Shown in pieces: positions 1 to 9,015 of a stretch of 34,124 bases of DNA. Within the stretch, counting starts at the first letter, position 1. Every line of letters begins with the position of its first letter. Made by a program: the position numbers and the translations under genes. This stretch comes from Gemmatimonadales bacterium (lineage in GTDB: Bacteria > Gemmatimonadota > Gemmatimonadetes > Palauibacterales > Palauibacteraceae). The DNA lies in contig JAUVMT010000004.1 in the NCBI GenBank assembly GCA_030600085.1, positions 1 through 34,124 on the forward strand, written 5' to 3'. The notes under the pieces are model-generated. The model did no database searches. It saw only the letters and a list, made by a program, of their open reading frames with translations, and was not told the origin of the DNA.

Positions 1-1
1 T

Positions 2-1168
2 AGATGTAGACGAGACCGTCACTCATGGAGACAAGGAACGGGGGCCGACATCCGACCGCAAGGCGAAGACGGCTATCTTCTTCTCGAGGATGCGAAGGCG
101 TTTTCAGGCCGGCTCCTGAGAGATCCGTCGGAGGGTTTGGGCGAGGTCGTCTTCACGACCAACCACACCGGGTACCAGGAGGTGCTCACCGACCCCTCCT
201 TCGCCGGCCAGATCGTCGTCATGACCGCCCCGATGATCGGGAATTACGGTACACGGCCGGAAGACGCGCAGTCACGTCGCCCATGGGTCGCGGGCTTCGT
301 CGTGAAGCGACTCTCGGACTCCGCGCCTCGAGGCCGCGAGCCGCTGCCGGCGTACCTCGCGCGCCACCAAATCCCGACACTCGTCGGAACCGACACGAGA
401 GCCATCACCCGACACATCCGGGAGGCTGGGGCCATGCGAGCCGGCCTTTTCCCGGCGGCCCTCGATGAAGCCGAGGCCCTCTCTCGCGTGATCGCGCAGC
501 CGCCGATGACCGGAAGGGATCTCGCCACGGCCGTATCCGCACCGGAGCCGCGCCGGCTCGAGCACCCGGATGCACAGGGCTGCGTCATCTGCCTGGATTA
601 CGGGGTAAAGCGGCGGTCGCTGGATCTGATTCGCGAGGCCGGTTACTCCGTTCTCGTGGTCCCGGCCGCCACGTCGACTCATAAGCTGCTCGAGGCTCGT
701 CCGTCCGGAGTCTTCGTTTCCAACGGACCGGGCGACCCCGAGGCGGTCGCGGGTGCCGCGGAGAAGGTCAGGGCCCTCTCCGACGCCGGTCTCCCGATCT
801 TCGGCATCTGCCTCGGGCTCCAGCTGGTGGCCCGCGCGTTCGGTGGCCGAACCTACAAGCTCCCGTACGGACATCGAGGCGGGAACCACCCGGTGAAGAA
901 TCTCGATACCGGAGGGGTCGAGATCACCTCTCAGAACCACGGCTTCGCGGTGCGCGCGACCGGCGAAGTGCTCGACGATGCCCCCGATCTACGCGTTACA
1001 CACCTGAACTTAAACGACGGCACGATCGAAGGAATCGCCCATATCTCCCGGCCCGTTTTCGCGGTCCAGTATCATCCCGAATCGGCACCCGGTCCGCACG
1101 ACAGCCGATATCTGTTCGATCAGTTCATCTCGGCGATGCACACAACTGCAAGCATGGCAACTGGTTGA
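2..1168 (+). CDS. carA: Carbamoyl-phosphate synthase small subunit (glutamine-hydrolysing), 5' partial
   Basis: GEVVFTTNHTGYQEVLTDPSFAGQIVVMT, class I amidotransferase motif IFGICLGLQLVARAFGG, YHPESAPGPHD. Frame is open to the left edge (…EDGYLLLEDAKAFSGRLL upstream of the TTG at 137) with no ATG/GTG/TTG before 137, so the start is probably outside the window. Confidence 0.95.
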   Translation, partial: RCRRDRHSWRQGTGADIRPQGEDGYLLLEDAKAFSGRLLRDPSEGLGEVVFTTNHTGYQEVLTDPSFAGQIVVMTAPMIGNYGTRPEDAQSRRPWVAGFVVKRLSDSAPRGREPLPAYLARHQIPTLVGTDTRAITRHIREAGAMRAGLFPAALDEAEALSRVIAQPPMTGRDLATAVSAPEPRRLEHPDAQGCVICLDYGVKRRSLDLIREAGYSVLVVPAATSTHKLLEARPSGVFVSNGPGDPEAVAGAAEKVRALSDAGLPIFGICLGLQLVARAFGGRTYKLPYGHRGGNHPVKNLDTGGVEITSQNHGFAVRATGEVLDDAPDLRVTHLNLNDGTIEGIAHISRPVFAVQYHPESAPGPHDSRYLFDQFISAMHTTASMATG

Positions 1169-1249
1169 CAGCTTTCCCCCCCAGTGACTAGCTTTACCCG
1201 GAAGGGCCTTCTCGGGCCACATGGTCCCCCCACACCCGGCGCGTGACGA

Positions 1250-2155
1250 ATGGCCGATCAGACGCGCAGAGCCGCACTACTGAGCATCGGGCTGTTACTC
1301 ATGGTGTTCGCGGGCGGGCTGTACCTTTCGTCCAGGACGCTGCTCGGCAGACCCCCCCTTCCGTTCGGTGGTGGAAGCGTGGCTGTTCTACCGATCGGGG
1401 GCGTGATCTACCCGGATCGCTCCTTCGGCCGGGATCTCGTGGCACTCCGCGATCGGAGTGAAGTCAAGGCGTTCGTTCTCGAGATCCGCTCGCCCGGTGG
1501 GAGCGTCGGTGCCTCGCAGGACCTGTTCGGCCAGGTGAGACGGCTCCGGGAGGAGGACGATCGCCCGGTCATCGCCTGGATCGGCGATGTAGGCGCATCG
1601 GGTGGCTATTACGTGGCGCTGGGCGCCGACAGCATTTTCGCGCTTCCGGGCAGCATGACCGGCTCCATCGGCGTGATCATGCAGCTTCCCCATGCCGAAG
1701 AGCTCATGAAGAAGGTCGGGATCGGGATAGAGGTTGTGAAGAGCGGAGAGTACAAGGACCTGGGCTCCGTGACGCGCAGGTTGTCCCCCGGAGAACGGGA
1801 GATCCTCGAACAGCTCGTGAACGACGTGTACGAGCAGTTCGTCCAGGCCGTCGTGGAGAATCGGGATCTCTCGCGGCAAGAGGTGCTTCGGGTGGCGGAC
1901 GGTCGAGTCCTCTCCGGAAAGCGAGCGGCTGAGGTAGGACTCGTGGACGGGATCGCAACGCTGCAGGAGGCGATCGACCGCGCGGGCCGCATGGCGGGAC
2001 TGGGTGAGAACCCGTCGACCGTGCGGCCTCGCGAACGCAGGGTCGGCCTGTTCGATCTCGTCAACGGGATCGCAGAGAGCAAGCTGCGAGGATTGCTGCC
2101 GTGGCTGGCTCAGCCTACGACCACGGGGCCGCAGCTTCTTTACCTTTGGAGGTAG
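1250..2155 (+). CDS. sppA: Signal peptide peptidase SppA-type S49 serine peptidase
   Basis: N-terminal hydrophobic segment, LEIRSPGGSVGASQ, GASGGYYVALGADSIFA, GSIGVIM, VVKSGEYKDLGS (Ser/Lys dyad context). Confidence 0.92.
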   Translation: MADQTRRAALLSIGLLLMVFAGGLYLSSRTLLGRPPLPFGGGSVAVLPIGGVIYPDRSFGRDLVALRDRSEVKAFVLEIRSPGGSVGASQDLFGQVRRLREEDDRPVIAWIGDVGASGGYYVALGADSIFALPGSMTGSIGVIMQLPHAEELMKKVGIGIEVVKSGEYKDLGSVTRRLSPGEREILEQLVNDVYEQFVQAVVENRDLSRQEVLRVADGRVLSGKRAAEVGLVDGIATLQEAIDRAGRMAGLGENPSTVRPRERRVGLFDLVNGIAESKLRGLLPWLAQPTTTGPQLLYLWR

Positions 2156-2211
2156 CGGGCAGCTCGGGCAGGACGCGGAGGAAACCAGCCAACTAGGCGG
2201 AGGGAGAACAG

Positions 2212-2586
2212 ATGACGAAGGCGGATCTGGTGGAGCAGGTCTACGAAGCGATCGGACCGGGGGTCACCAAAAAGGATTGCGCCGCCATCATCGACGCTTT
2301 CTTGAACGCGGTGAAGCAGTCCCTGGCCGGCGGCGAACACATCGAGATCCGCGGCTTCGGCACCTTCAAGGTGCGACGCCGGAAGCCGCGATTGGCCCGA
2401 AACCCCCGCACGGGTGACCCGGTCCACGTGCCGTCTCGGGCCGTGCCCGTGTTCAAGCCATCTCGGCTCTTCAAGGAAGAGGTGGCGGAGGCGGCCGATC
2501 GTCCCGCGCCACCTCCACGTGAGGAGCCTCCACCGCAGCAGCCGTGGAGCGGAGGAGCCTGGGGCACGGACGAGTCGAAGTACTAG
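2212..2586 (+). CDS. HU/IHF family DNA-binding protein with Pro-rich C-terminal tail
   Basis: MTKADLVEQVYEAI…IIDAFLNAVKQSLAGGEHIEIRGFGTFKVRRRKPRLARNPRTGDPVHVPSRAVPVFKPS; SD-like GGAGGGAGAACAG upstream. Confidence 0.93.
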   Translation: MTKADLVEQVYEAIGPGVTKKDCAAIIDAFLNAVKQSLAGGEHIEIRGFGTFKVRRRKPRLARNPRTGDPVHVPSRAVPVFKPSRLFKEEVAEAADRPAPPPREEPPPQQPWSGGAWGTDESKY

Positions 2587-2591
2587 CGGGG

Positions 2592-3758
2592 TCAGGTACC
2601 TTCGAAGTACCGAGATACTCGATCCAGGCCTTCCCGCAGCGACTCCTGGTCCACGGCGAAGTTTAGCCGAAGATAGCCGGGCGAGCCGAACGGTTCGCCC
2701 GGCAAGCACGCAACACCTGCCTCCAGGAGCTCGTCGGCGATTCTCGCCGACGTTCTGTCGTCCGACACCTTGGCGAAGAGGTAGATGCCGCCCTCGGGCA
2801 GCCGGACTTCGATCGACGGGATACCGTTGAGCACCTCGTAGCCCAACCGCCGGTTGCGGTCGAGGACCCGAACGAACTCCACGATCGCCGCCTCACGGTC
2901 CTGCGTCCGGGAGAGCGCCGCCGTTGCCGCGTACTGCGAAGGCACCGCGGCTCCGGATGTGGTCTGGCTCTGGAGGTCCGAGGCCTTCTGGATGATCTCC
3001 AGCGGGCCTTCGGCGAACCCGATCCGCCATCCCGTCATGGCAAACGCCTTCGACACTCCGTCCAACAGGATCACGTGCTCGGGCCGATCCTCGACATCGT
3101 AGACGGACGGCGCGGCCGGACCCGTATAGGACAGCCGCCGGTAGATCTCGTCGGAGAGCAGCCAAACCCCGTGTCGGCCGCACCAGCGGACCAGCTCCTC
3201 CACGAGCTCGGCCGGATAGACGGCACCGGTGGGGTTGCTGGGGCTATTGATGACCAGGCCTCGTGTTTGGTCGTTTCTCGCGCTCTCGAGCGCTTCGACG
3301 GAAACCCGGAAGCCATCCTCCCACGACGTAGGAACCAGAACCGGTGTCGCCCCGGTGAGGGCCACGGCGGTCTCGTATGTCGGCCACGCGGGCGTCGGGA
3401 CGAGGATCTCGTCTCCTGGACCGAACAGGCAGTAGAGGCAATTGAACAGCGCCTGCTTCACCCCCGCACTGATCAGGATCCGCGACGGGTCGGCCGGTGC
3501 GTGAGCCGTCGTCTCATCCAGGTAGGCTGCGGCCGCCGACCTCAGCTCCGGAACCCCCGGGGTCGGTGGATACTTGGTCCGGCCTTCTTCGATCGCCCGT
3601 ATCCCGGCTCGAGACGCGAACTCCGGCGTTGGGAAAGCCAGCTCACCGGCGGAAAGATCCACGATGGACTTGCCGGTCGCCTTCAACTCGCGTGCGCGCG
3701 CTGCGAATCCGAGGGTGGCGGACGGCTTCAGGACGTCGACGTTGGGAGACAGTTGCAC
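2592..3758 (-). CDS. Pyridoxal-phosphate-dependent class I aminotransferase (aspartate aminotransferase type)
   Basis: SPSNPTGAVYPAELVEELV, LLSDEIYRRLSY, PLP-lysine motif DGVSKAFAMTGWRIGFAEGP. ORF is open to 3839; the GTG at 3758 (VQLSPNVDVLKPSATL) is the likelier start. Confidence 0.9.
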   Translation of the reverse strand: MQLSPNVDVLKPSATLGFAARARELKATGKSIVDLSAGELAFPTPEFASRAGIRAIEEGRTKYPPTPGVPELRSAAAAYLDETTAHAPADPSRILISAGVKQALFNCLYCLFGPGDEILVPTPAWPTYETAVALTGATPVLVPTSWEDGFRVSVEALESARNDQTRGLVINSPSNPTGAVYPAELVEELVRWCGRHGVWLLSDEIYRRLSYTGPAAPSVYDVEDRPEHVILLDGVSKAFAMTGWRIGFAEGPLEIIQKASDLQSQTTSGAAVPSQYAATAALSRTQDREAAIVEFVRVLDRNRRLGYEVLNGIPSIEVRLPEGGIYLFAKVSDDRTSARIADELLEAGVACLPGEPFGSPGYLRLNFAVDQESLREGLDRVSRYFEGT

Positions 3759-3950
3759 GGGATCTCGGCTCGCGAGCACCCCTCTGTTAGACCGCTGGGG
3801 TGCGATTAGACTCAAATTGAAGAGGTCTCGACTATGCACTATCTTGAGACCGCGACGAGGCGGCCAGAGGGAACCGTAACACCCGCGCCACCTGTTCGAG
3901 ATTCTACCGGCCCCGGCGGCGGGGCGTCAAGGAGCTGATACGAGACGCGC

Positions 3951-4265
3951 ATGACAGCTGAAACGACTACGATCTTGCCGCCCGATCAGGTGCTCACGGC
4001 AGCCAGGCGCTTCTTCACGGGCGGAGAGGCGGTACACTCGACCTGGATCGAAACGGAGAGCTCCACGCACGTGAGCTTCGCGACCTTCCGCAGTAACATA
4101 GTGGTGTCCGCCGTGCCCGACTCGCGGGCGGCCGGTGCGACGATGGTGCGTGTCTCATCGCTGCGTGACGCCGGAGCTGTGGGGAGATTCCTCACCTTCC
4201 TCTCGACGGCCGCTGAGGGATCCTCCTCGGACGCACCCACCGACCAGAAGGCGGAAGAATCCTGA
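3951..4265 (+). CDS. Hypothetical protein, 104 aa, immediately upstream of moaD
   Basis: ATG ORF ending 7 nt before the moaD GTG; no recognised motif. Confidence 0.65.
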   Translation: MTAETTTILPPDQVLTAARRFFTGGEAVHSTWIETESSTHVSFATFRSNIVVSAVPDSRAAGATMVRVSSLRDAGAVGRFLTFLSTAAEGSSSDAPTDQKAEES

Positions 4266-4272
4266 GGGCGTC

Positions 4273-4515
4273 GTGAGGGTCACGATCCTCCTGTTCGCCG
4301 TTTATCGGGAACTGGCCGATGCGTCGTCCTTGGACTTGGAGCTGCCGGCGGACGCGACCGTCCGCGAGGCCGTGGATCGTCTCCGGTCGCTGCCCGGCCT
4401 CGCATGCCTGCCGGCCGAGCCGACCGTGGCGGTCAACCGAGAGTACGCCTCGTTGGAACGAGACTTGAAAGCGGGCGACGAAATCGCCCTCATTCCAGCG
4501 GTGGCAGGCGGATGA
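4273..4515 (+). CDS. moaD: Molybdopterin synthase sulfur-carrier subunit MoaD
   Basis: Ubiquitin-like small protein VTILLFAVYRELADASSLDLELPADATVREAVDRL…AVNREYASLERDLKAGDEIALIPAVAGG ending in Gly-Gly; GTG start within longer ORF 4135..4515; followed by moaE. Confidence 0.92.
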   Translation: MRVTILLFAVYRELADASSLDLELPADATVREAVDRLRSLPGLACLPAEPTVAVNREYASLERDLKAGDEIALIPAVAGG

Positions 4516-4964
4516 GGGCTGTCGAGGCCAGCGGAGCTCGGGTGATCGGCCACGTGAGCGACGACCCGATTCGGGTCGAGGAACTGTTGAGAGCCGGGTC
4601 TAGTGCGGACGGCGCCGTCACCGTTTTCGTCGGCCGCGTCCGCGATCACAGCCACGGTCGCCGGGTGATTCGGCTGCACTACGAGGCCTATGGGGAGATG
4701 GCGGAGCGCGAACTCGCGGCAATCCTCGATGAGACGGCCAGCCGCTGGACTTTCAGCCACCTGGAGGCGGTGCACCGGACCGGGACGTTGGAGCTGGGAG
4801 AGCTCAGCGTGGCGATCGTGGTGGCCGCGCCGCACAGGTCGACCGCGTATGAGGCGTCGCGCCACGTCATCGAGGAGATCAAGAGAAGGCTACCGATCTG
4901 GAAGCGGGAGGAATACGCGGACGGCGAGGTGGAGTGGGCAGGTTCCGCTCCTTCGGAGGCATAA
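4512..4964 (+). CDS. moaE: Molybdopterin synthase catalytic subunit MoaE
   Basis: GAVTVFVGRVRDHSHGRRVIRLHYEAYGEMAERELAAI, EAVHRTGTLELGELSVAIVVAAPHRSTAYEASRHVIEEIKRRLPIWKREEYADGEVEW; ATGA overlap with moaD. Confidence 0.95.
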   Translation: MRAVEASGARVIGHVSDDPIRVEELLRAGSSADGAVTVFVGRVRDHSHGRRVIRLHYEAYGEMAERELAAILDETASRWTFSHLEAVHRTGTLELGELSVAIVVAAPHRSTAYEASRHVIEEIKRRLPIWKREEYADGEVEWAGSAPSEA

Positions 4965-5944
4965 TGATCGACCAGTTCGGCCGCCGGATCGACTACCTCC
5001 GGATCTCCGTGACGGATAAGTGCAATCTCCGCTGCACCTACTGCATGCCCGTCGATGGTCTGGAATGGATTCCCAAGCCGGAGCTCCTCACCTACGAGGA
5101 GATCGCCGAGGTCGTGCGCCAGATGGCGTCCGAGGGCCTGAGCCGAGTCAGACTCACCGGCGGCGAACCACTGGTCCGCCGAGACCTTCCGAAGCTGGTG
5201 GAGATGATCGCGGCGGTCCCCCAGATCCGAGATATCGCGCTCTCGACGAACGCTATCCTTCTGCCCGAGAGCGCGGAGGAGCTCAAGTCAGCCGGCGTTC
5301 AGCGGATCAACGTCAGCCTCGACACGCTCAGACCCGATCGGTTCGAGGAGATCGCCCGCCGGCCAACGCGTTTCTTCGATGCCACGCTCGATGGATTGGC
5401 GGCGGCAGAGCAAGCGGGTTTCTCGCCGATCAAGATCAACACGGTGATGCTGCGGGGAATCAACGACGACGAGTTCGCCGATTTCGCGGCTTTGACGCGG
5501 ACGCGGCCATGGCATGTGCGCTTTATCGAGCTGATGCCGGTGGGGGAGAACCTCCACCTCTCGGATCGGTTCATCTCGGCCGATGAGATGCTGGAGCGCT
5601 TGGCCGAGCTCGGCGGCCTGGAGCCCGTGAGCGGGCCGATCGGTAACGGCCCGGCACGCTACTTCCAATACGGAGGTGCACCGGGCACGGTCGGAGTGAT
5701 CACGCCGCTGTCGCATAACTACTGCGACCGCTGCAACCGGGTGAGGCTGACCGCGGATGGGCAGCTTCGCACGTGCCTGTTCGGCTCGCACCAGGTCGAC
5801 CTGAAGACGCCGCTGCGCACGCACGGAAACGTGCTGGATGCCGTGGGAAGGGCGCTACAGGACAAGCAGGAGCGCCACTGGTTGCAGATAGGAACGGACG
5901 CCGGTAGCGGCGGCCTCGCCGCCCTGAGTCAGGTGGGCGGATGA
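4964..5944 (+). CDS. moaA: GTP 3',8-cyclase MoaA (radical SAM)
   Basis: Radical SAM CNLRCTYCMP, TGGEPLVRRDL, C-terminal CDRCNRVRLTADGQLRTCLFG second FeS site, C-terminal GG; ATG overlaps the moaE stop (TAATG). Confidence 0.96.
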   Translation: MIDQFGRRIDYLRISVTDKCNLRCTYCMPVDGLEWIPKPELLTYEEIAEVVRQMASEGLSRVRLTGGEPLVRRDLPKLVEMIAAVPQIRDIALSTNAILLPESAEELKSAGVQRINVSLDTLRPDRFEEIARRPTRFFDATLDGLAAAEQAGFSPIKINTVMLRGINDDEFADFAALTRTRPWHVRFIELMPVGENLHLSDRFISADEMLERLAELGGLEPVSGPIGNGPARYFQYGGAPGTVGVITPLSHNYCDRCNRVRLTADGQLRTCLFGSHQVDLKTPLRTHGNVLDAVGRALQDKQERHWLQIGTDAGSGGLAALSQVGG

Positions 5945-5978
5945 GGGCCCGCGAGGGACGGAGACCGAAGGAAACGCG

Positions 5979-6215
5979 ATGACCTACGAAGAGAGACAGC
6001 GCTACCGGGAGCTGCGCGAGGAGCTGGAGGCCCTCAAGCAGAAGCTTGCCGACGACGATCCGGCGGAGCCGCTCACGCGTGCCGAGGCCCGGAGAATCCT
6101 GAAGCTCGTTGAGGTCGCCCTCGAGAGCGTCAGCCCGGAGCGCATCGACCACCTGATGGAGGTCATCGCGGGCGAGGTCATGCGGCGAGTCGGAGGCATG
6201 CCGACACCGCTCTAG
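5979..6215 (+). CDS. Small charged, helical/coiled-coil hypothetical protein (78 aa)
   Basis: MTYEERQRYRELREELEALKQKLADDDPAEPLTRAEARRILKLVEVALESVSPERIDHLMEVIAGEVMRRVG; ORF 35 bp after moaA with purine-rich GGAGACCGAAGGAAA upstream. Confidence 0.65.
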   Translation: MTYEERQRYRELREELEALKQKLADDDPAEPLTRAEARRILKLVEVALESVSPERIDHLMEVIAGEVMRRVGGMPTPL

Positions 6216-6262
6216 GGGCCATTCGGGGACCGCAATCCCGCCCGCTTTGGACATTGCGCGCG

Positions 6263-6286
6263 TCGCCGCGCCGGCGATAGTTTTTT
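6263..6286 (+). terminator. Candidate intrinsic terminator after the moa cluster
   Basis: TCGCCG-cgc-CGGCGA hairpin (6-bp perfect stem) followed by TAG-TTTTTT in a GC-rich context, 48 bp after the 5979..6215 stop. Confidence 0.5.
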
Positions 6287-6365
6287 GCTGCCAACGGTCC
6301 ACACCTCACGACCCTCCAGGACTCACCTAAGCCCCTCGAAGGCCGCAAGCAAAAGAGAGGCACGC

Positions 6366-7292
6366 GTGGACAAGATAACGGTAGTCGGCGCCGGACATGT
6401 CGGCGCCTCGGCAGCTCAGCGGATCGCGGAACGCGAGCTCGCCCGCGAAGTTCTCCTGGTCGACATCATCGATGGGCTCCCTCAGGGGAAGGGCCTGGAC
6501 CAGTGGGAGTCGGCTCCGGTCGAGGGGTTCGACACCCGCGTCCGTGGCCTGGCGTCCTACGAGGGGACGGCCGGATCGGGTGCCTACATCGTCACGGCCG
6601 GCCTGGCGCGGACGCCGGGCATGAGCCGCTCCGACCTCGTGACGAAGAACGCCGTGATCATCGCGGGGATCGCGAGAGAGATCGCGACCTACAGCCCCGA
6701 CGCGATCATCCTCATGGTGACGAACCCTCTCGACGTCATGTCCTTCGTGGCCATGCAAACCACCGGCTTCCCTCGCGAGCGTGTGATCGGGATGGCCGGG
6801 GTGCTGGACACGGCCCGCTTCCGGAGCTTCATCGCTCTCGAGCTGGACGTGAGCGTCGAGGACGTTCAGGCGCTCGTTCTGGGAGGTCACGGCGACAGCA
6901 TGGTGCCGCTAGTGAGCTCGGTGTCGGTCGGCGGGATTCCGCTCGACCAACTCATGGAGCCGGATCGTATCGAAGCGCTGGTGGACCGAACCCGAAAGGG
7001 CGGCGGCGAGATCGTCGCGCTGCTGAAGACCGGAAGTGCCTACTACGCTCCCTCTTCGGCGGTCACCCAGATGTGCGAGGCGATCGTGCGCGACAAGAAG
7101 CGTGTCCTGCCTTGCTCCGTTTGGCTCGAGGGAGAGTACGGCCTCGACGGCATCTTCATGGGCGTGCCCTGCAAGCTGGGACGAGCGGGCCTGGAGAAGA
7201 TCTACGAAGTCGAGCTGGACGACGATGAGCGGGCGGCGCTGGCCAAGTCAGCGGCCGAGGTCAAGGAGACGATGGAAGCTCTGAGGGCGTAG
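6366..7292 (+). CDS. mdh: Malate dehydrogenase (LDH-like type)
   Basis: KITVVGAGHVGASAAQRIAE, IVTAGLARTPGMSRSDLVTKNAVI, VTNPLDVMSFVAM, GMAGVLDTARFR, LGGHGDSMVPL; GTG start preceded by AAGAGAGG. Confidence 0.95.
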   Translation: MDKITVVGAGHVGASAAQRIAERELAREVLLVDIIDGLPQGKGLDQWESAPVEGFDTRVRGLASYEGTAGSGAYIVTAGLARTPGMSRSDLVTKNAVIIAGIAREIATYSPDAIILMVTNPLDVMSFVAMQTTGFPRERVIGMAGVLDTARFRSFIALELDVSVEDVQALVLGGHGDSMVPLVSSVSVGGIPLDQLMEPDRIEALVDRTRKGGGEIVALLKTGSAYYAPSSAVTQMCEAIVRDKKRVLPCSVWLEGEYGLDGIFMGVPCKLGRAGLEKIYEVELDDDERAALAKSAAEVKETMEALRA

Positions 7293-7413
7293 CCTCGTCG
7301 TGACCCCCTGCGCGGCCTGCACGACATCCTGTCCCCCCGGCCCGGTCGAATCCAGAGTTCCTCGGTCCCGCGGCGATCGGGGAGGTCACCAAGGCGATCG
7401 TAGCCGACCGCTC

Positions 7414-8760
7414 CTAGGTGATCGGCAGCTCGGTCTCGTGGAGAGGCCGGGTGACGGACACCGCCGTCTCCTCCGCCAGATCCAGCGTGCGCGGCTCGTC
7501 GACGGGCTCCCACATCGGATTCCAAACCGTCTGCACGACCGGACGCATCAGGTTCGCGGGATTCGTGTTGACCACGCGGCCAATCTCACCGGTGCTCAGC
7601 ATCACGAAGCTGTCGAGCGGGAAGGCGGAGATCTCGTCCACCAGGGCAGCCACGATGTCGCCGGAAAGGAACTCGTCCCGCAGGCCCACGACCTGCTCCA
7701 GGGCTTCATACGAGGTGAACAACGAGCGATAGGTGCGCGGATGTGAGAAGGCCTCGAACACATCGGCCACGGCTATGACCCTCGCGAGGCCGTCGATCTC
7801 CTCGCCGGAGAGACCCGCCGGATAGCCCTGTCCGTTCATCCGCTCGTGTTCCTGCACGATGGCGAGCCTGAGCCACTCGTACGCTTCACCGAGCCGTCCG
7901 ATGATCTCGGCGCCGTGGTCGGGGTGCTGTCGGACGAGCTCCCACTCATCCTCCGAGAGCTTCCCGGCCTTGAGAAGCACGCGCTCGGGCAGGCGCGCCA
8001 TCCCGATGTCGTGCAGAAGACCGGCCTGTATCGTCCGGAGCACGCCATCGACGCCCCAGCCGAGACCCATGGTGATCTTCCCCGCCAGGAGCGCCACGTT
8101 GGCGCAGTGGAGCGGGAGCTCGAAGCGCTCGTAGGGCTCCAGCGCCATCAGCAGCAGGCGATTGCTTTGAAGCAGGGATGTGTGGATCCTCTCGGCAAGG
8201 ATGCGCGCCTCCGCGATCTTCGGCTTCCGTCCGGCGACGACGTCCGCCAGGACGCTCTCCACATAGCGGCAGGCCTCCGTGTACAACACGCGGCTCTTGA
8301 AGAGGGAAGGCGCCCTCGCCAGCACGCTGGGAGCCTCCTCACCCGAAGCCTCCCTGCTGGCGGCCTCGCCGCCGGAGGGCACCATGGCATCCAGCAGATC
8401 CTCACAGAGCACGACCAGCGTCCGGGCCCGAAACGGCCAGGCCAGGCAGTGCTCGACGGCAGCCGGAAACGTGTCATCCCCACGCCCGCCATCCAGGAGC
8501 AGAATGGTCGGGACGTCTCCAAGCTTGAGGAGAAAGCTCTCGATCGAAACCTGGTCGTTCGCCGCGTCGAGGAGACAGAGGGCCTCGGTACTTCCGGCGG
8601 CGGCCTGCGCCTCGCTCGCGTCCGCGGTGGCCACGACCGACGCCCGCGCCTCGAGTCGACTCAGGGCTTCACGCACGGCTTCATCGCGTCCGTCGTCGCC
8701 CGACAGCAGGGCCACGACGAGAGGAAGATCGTCACGTGCCGTAACCATCTCACCATCCAT
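7414..8760 (-). CDS. HD-GYP domain protein (putative c-di-GMP phosphodiesterase) with degenerate receiver-like N-terminus
   Basis: AGLLHDIGMARLPERVLLKAGKLSEDEWELVRQHPDHGAEII, EHERMNGQGYPAGLSGEEI, ARVIAVADVFEA. ATG at 8760 chosen within an ORF open to 8862. Confidence 0.88.
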   Translation of the reverse strand: MDGEMVTARDDLPLVVALLSGDDGRDEAVREALSRLEARASVVATADASEAQAAAGSTEALCLLDAANDQVSIESFLLKLGDVPTILLLDGGRGDDTFPAAVEHCLAWPFRARTLVVLCEDLLDAMVPSGGEAASREASGEEAPSVLARAPSLFKSRVLYTEACRYVESVLADVVAGRKPKIAEARILAERIHTSLLQSNRLLLMALEPYERFELPLHCANVALLAGKITMGLGWGVDGVLRTIQAGLLHDIGMARLPERVLLKAGKLSEDEWELVRQHPDHGAEIIGRLGEAYEWLRLAIVQEHERMNGQGYPAGLSGEEIDGLARVIAVADVFEAFSHPRTYRSLFTSYEALEQVVGLRDEFLSGDIVAALVDEISAFPLDSFVMLSTGEIGRVVNTNPANLMRPVVQTVWNPMWEPVDEPRTLDLAEETAVSVTRPLHETELPIT

Positions 8761-9015
8761 CACTTCAGACAGGCCTCCTGACCTGGTTTGCGAGGAGCCA
8801 GCTCGGGAGCCGGCCGGCACCCGTCGTCCTTCGCCAATACCGTGCCCCTGCCTCGCCGGCATCGCCAGGGCATCACCGACACCACGAGATCGGGCGCATC
8901 TCCCTGGATGTCAACGACATCCGGGCACCGGATCTGTTCGCACCTGAATCCGCCGCCGGGTATCTTTCGTCAAGGCGCGCGTGGCGTAAAGGGAATTCTG
9001 CGGGATTCAGGGCAA

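Noticed and set aside
25-468. 147-aa ORF with ATG at 25 as a separate gene, or as evidence of a carA frameshift
   Set aside because: Frame 2 gives CarA-like sequence (GYLLLEDAKAFSGRLL) upstream of 137 and stays open to the edge; the frame 1 product is Arg-rich with no CarA similarity. Truncation by the window is the simpler reading.
1165-1194. TTGACA-18-TAGCTT as a promoter for sppA
   Set aside because: Good -35 but weak -10, and it overlaps the carA stop; recorded only as a possibility, not strong enough to list.
3075-3809. 244-aa + strand ORF opposite the aminotransferase
   Set aside because: Antisense shadow of a clear PLP aminotransferase.
6503-7228. Same-strand alternative-frame 241-aa ORF inside mdh
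   Set aside because: Arg/Gly-rich +frame shadow of mdh; no start context or motif.
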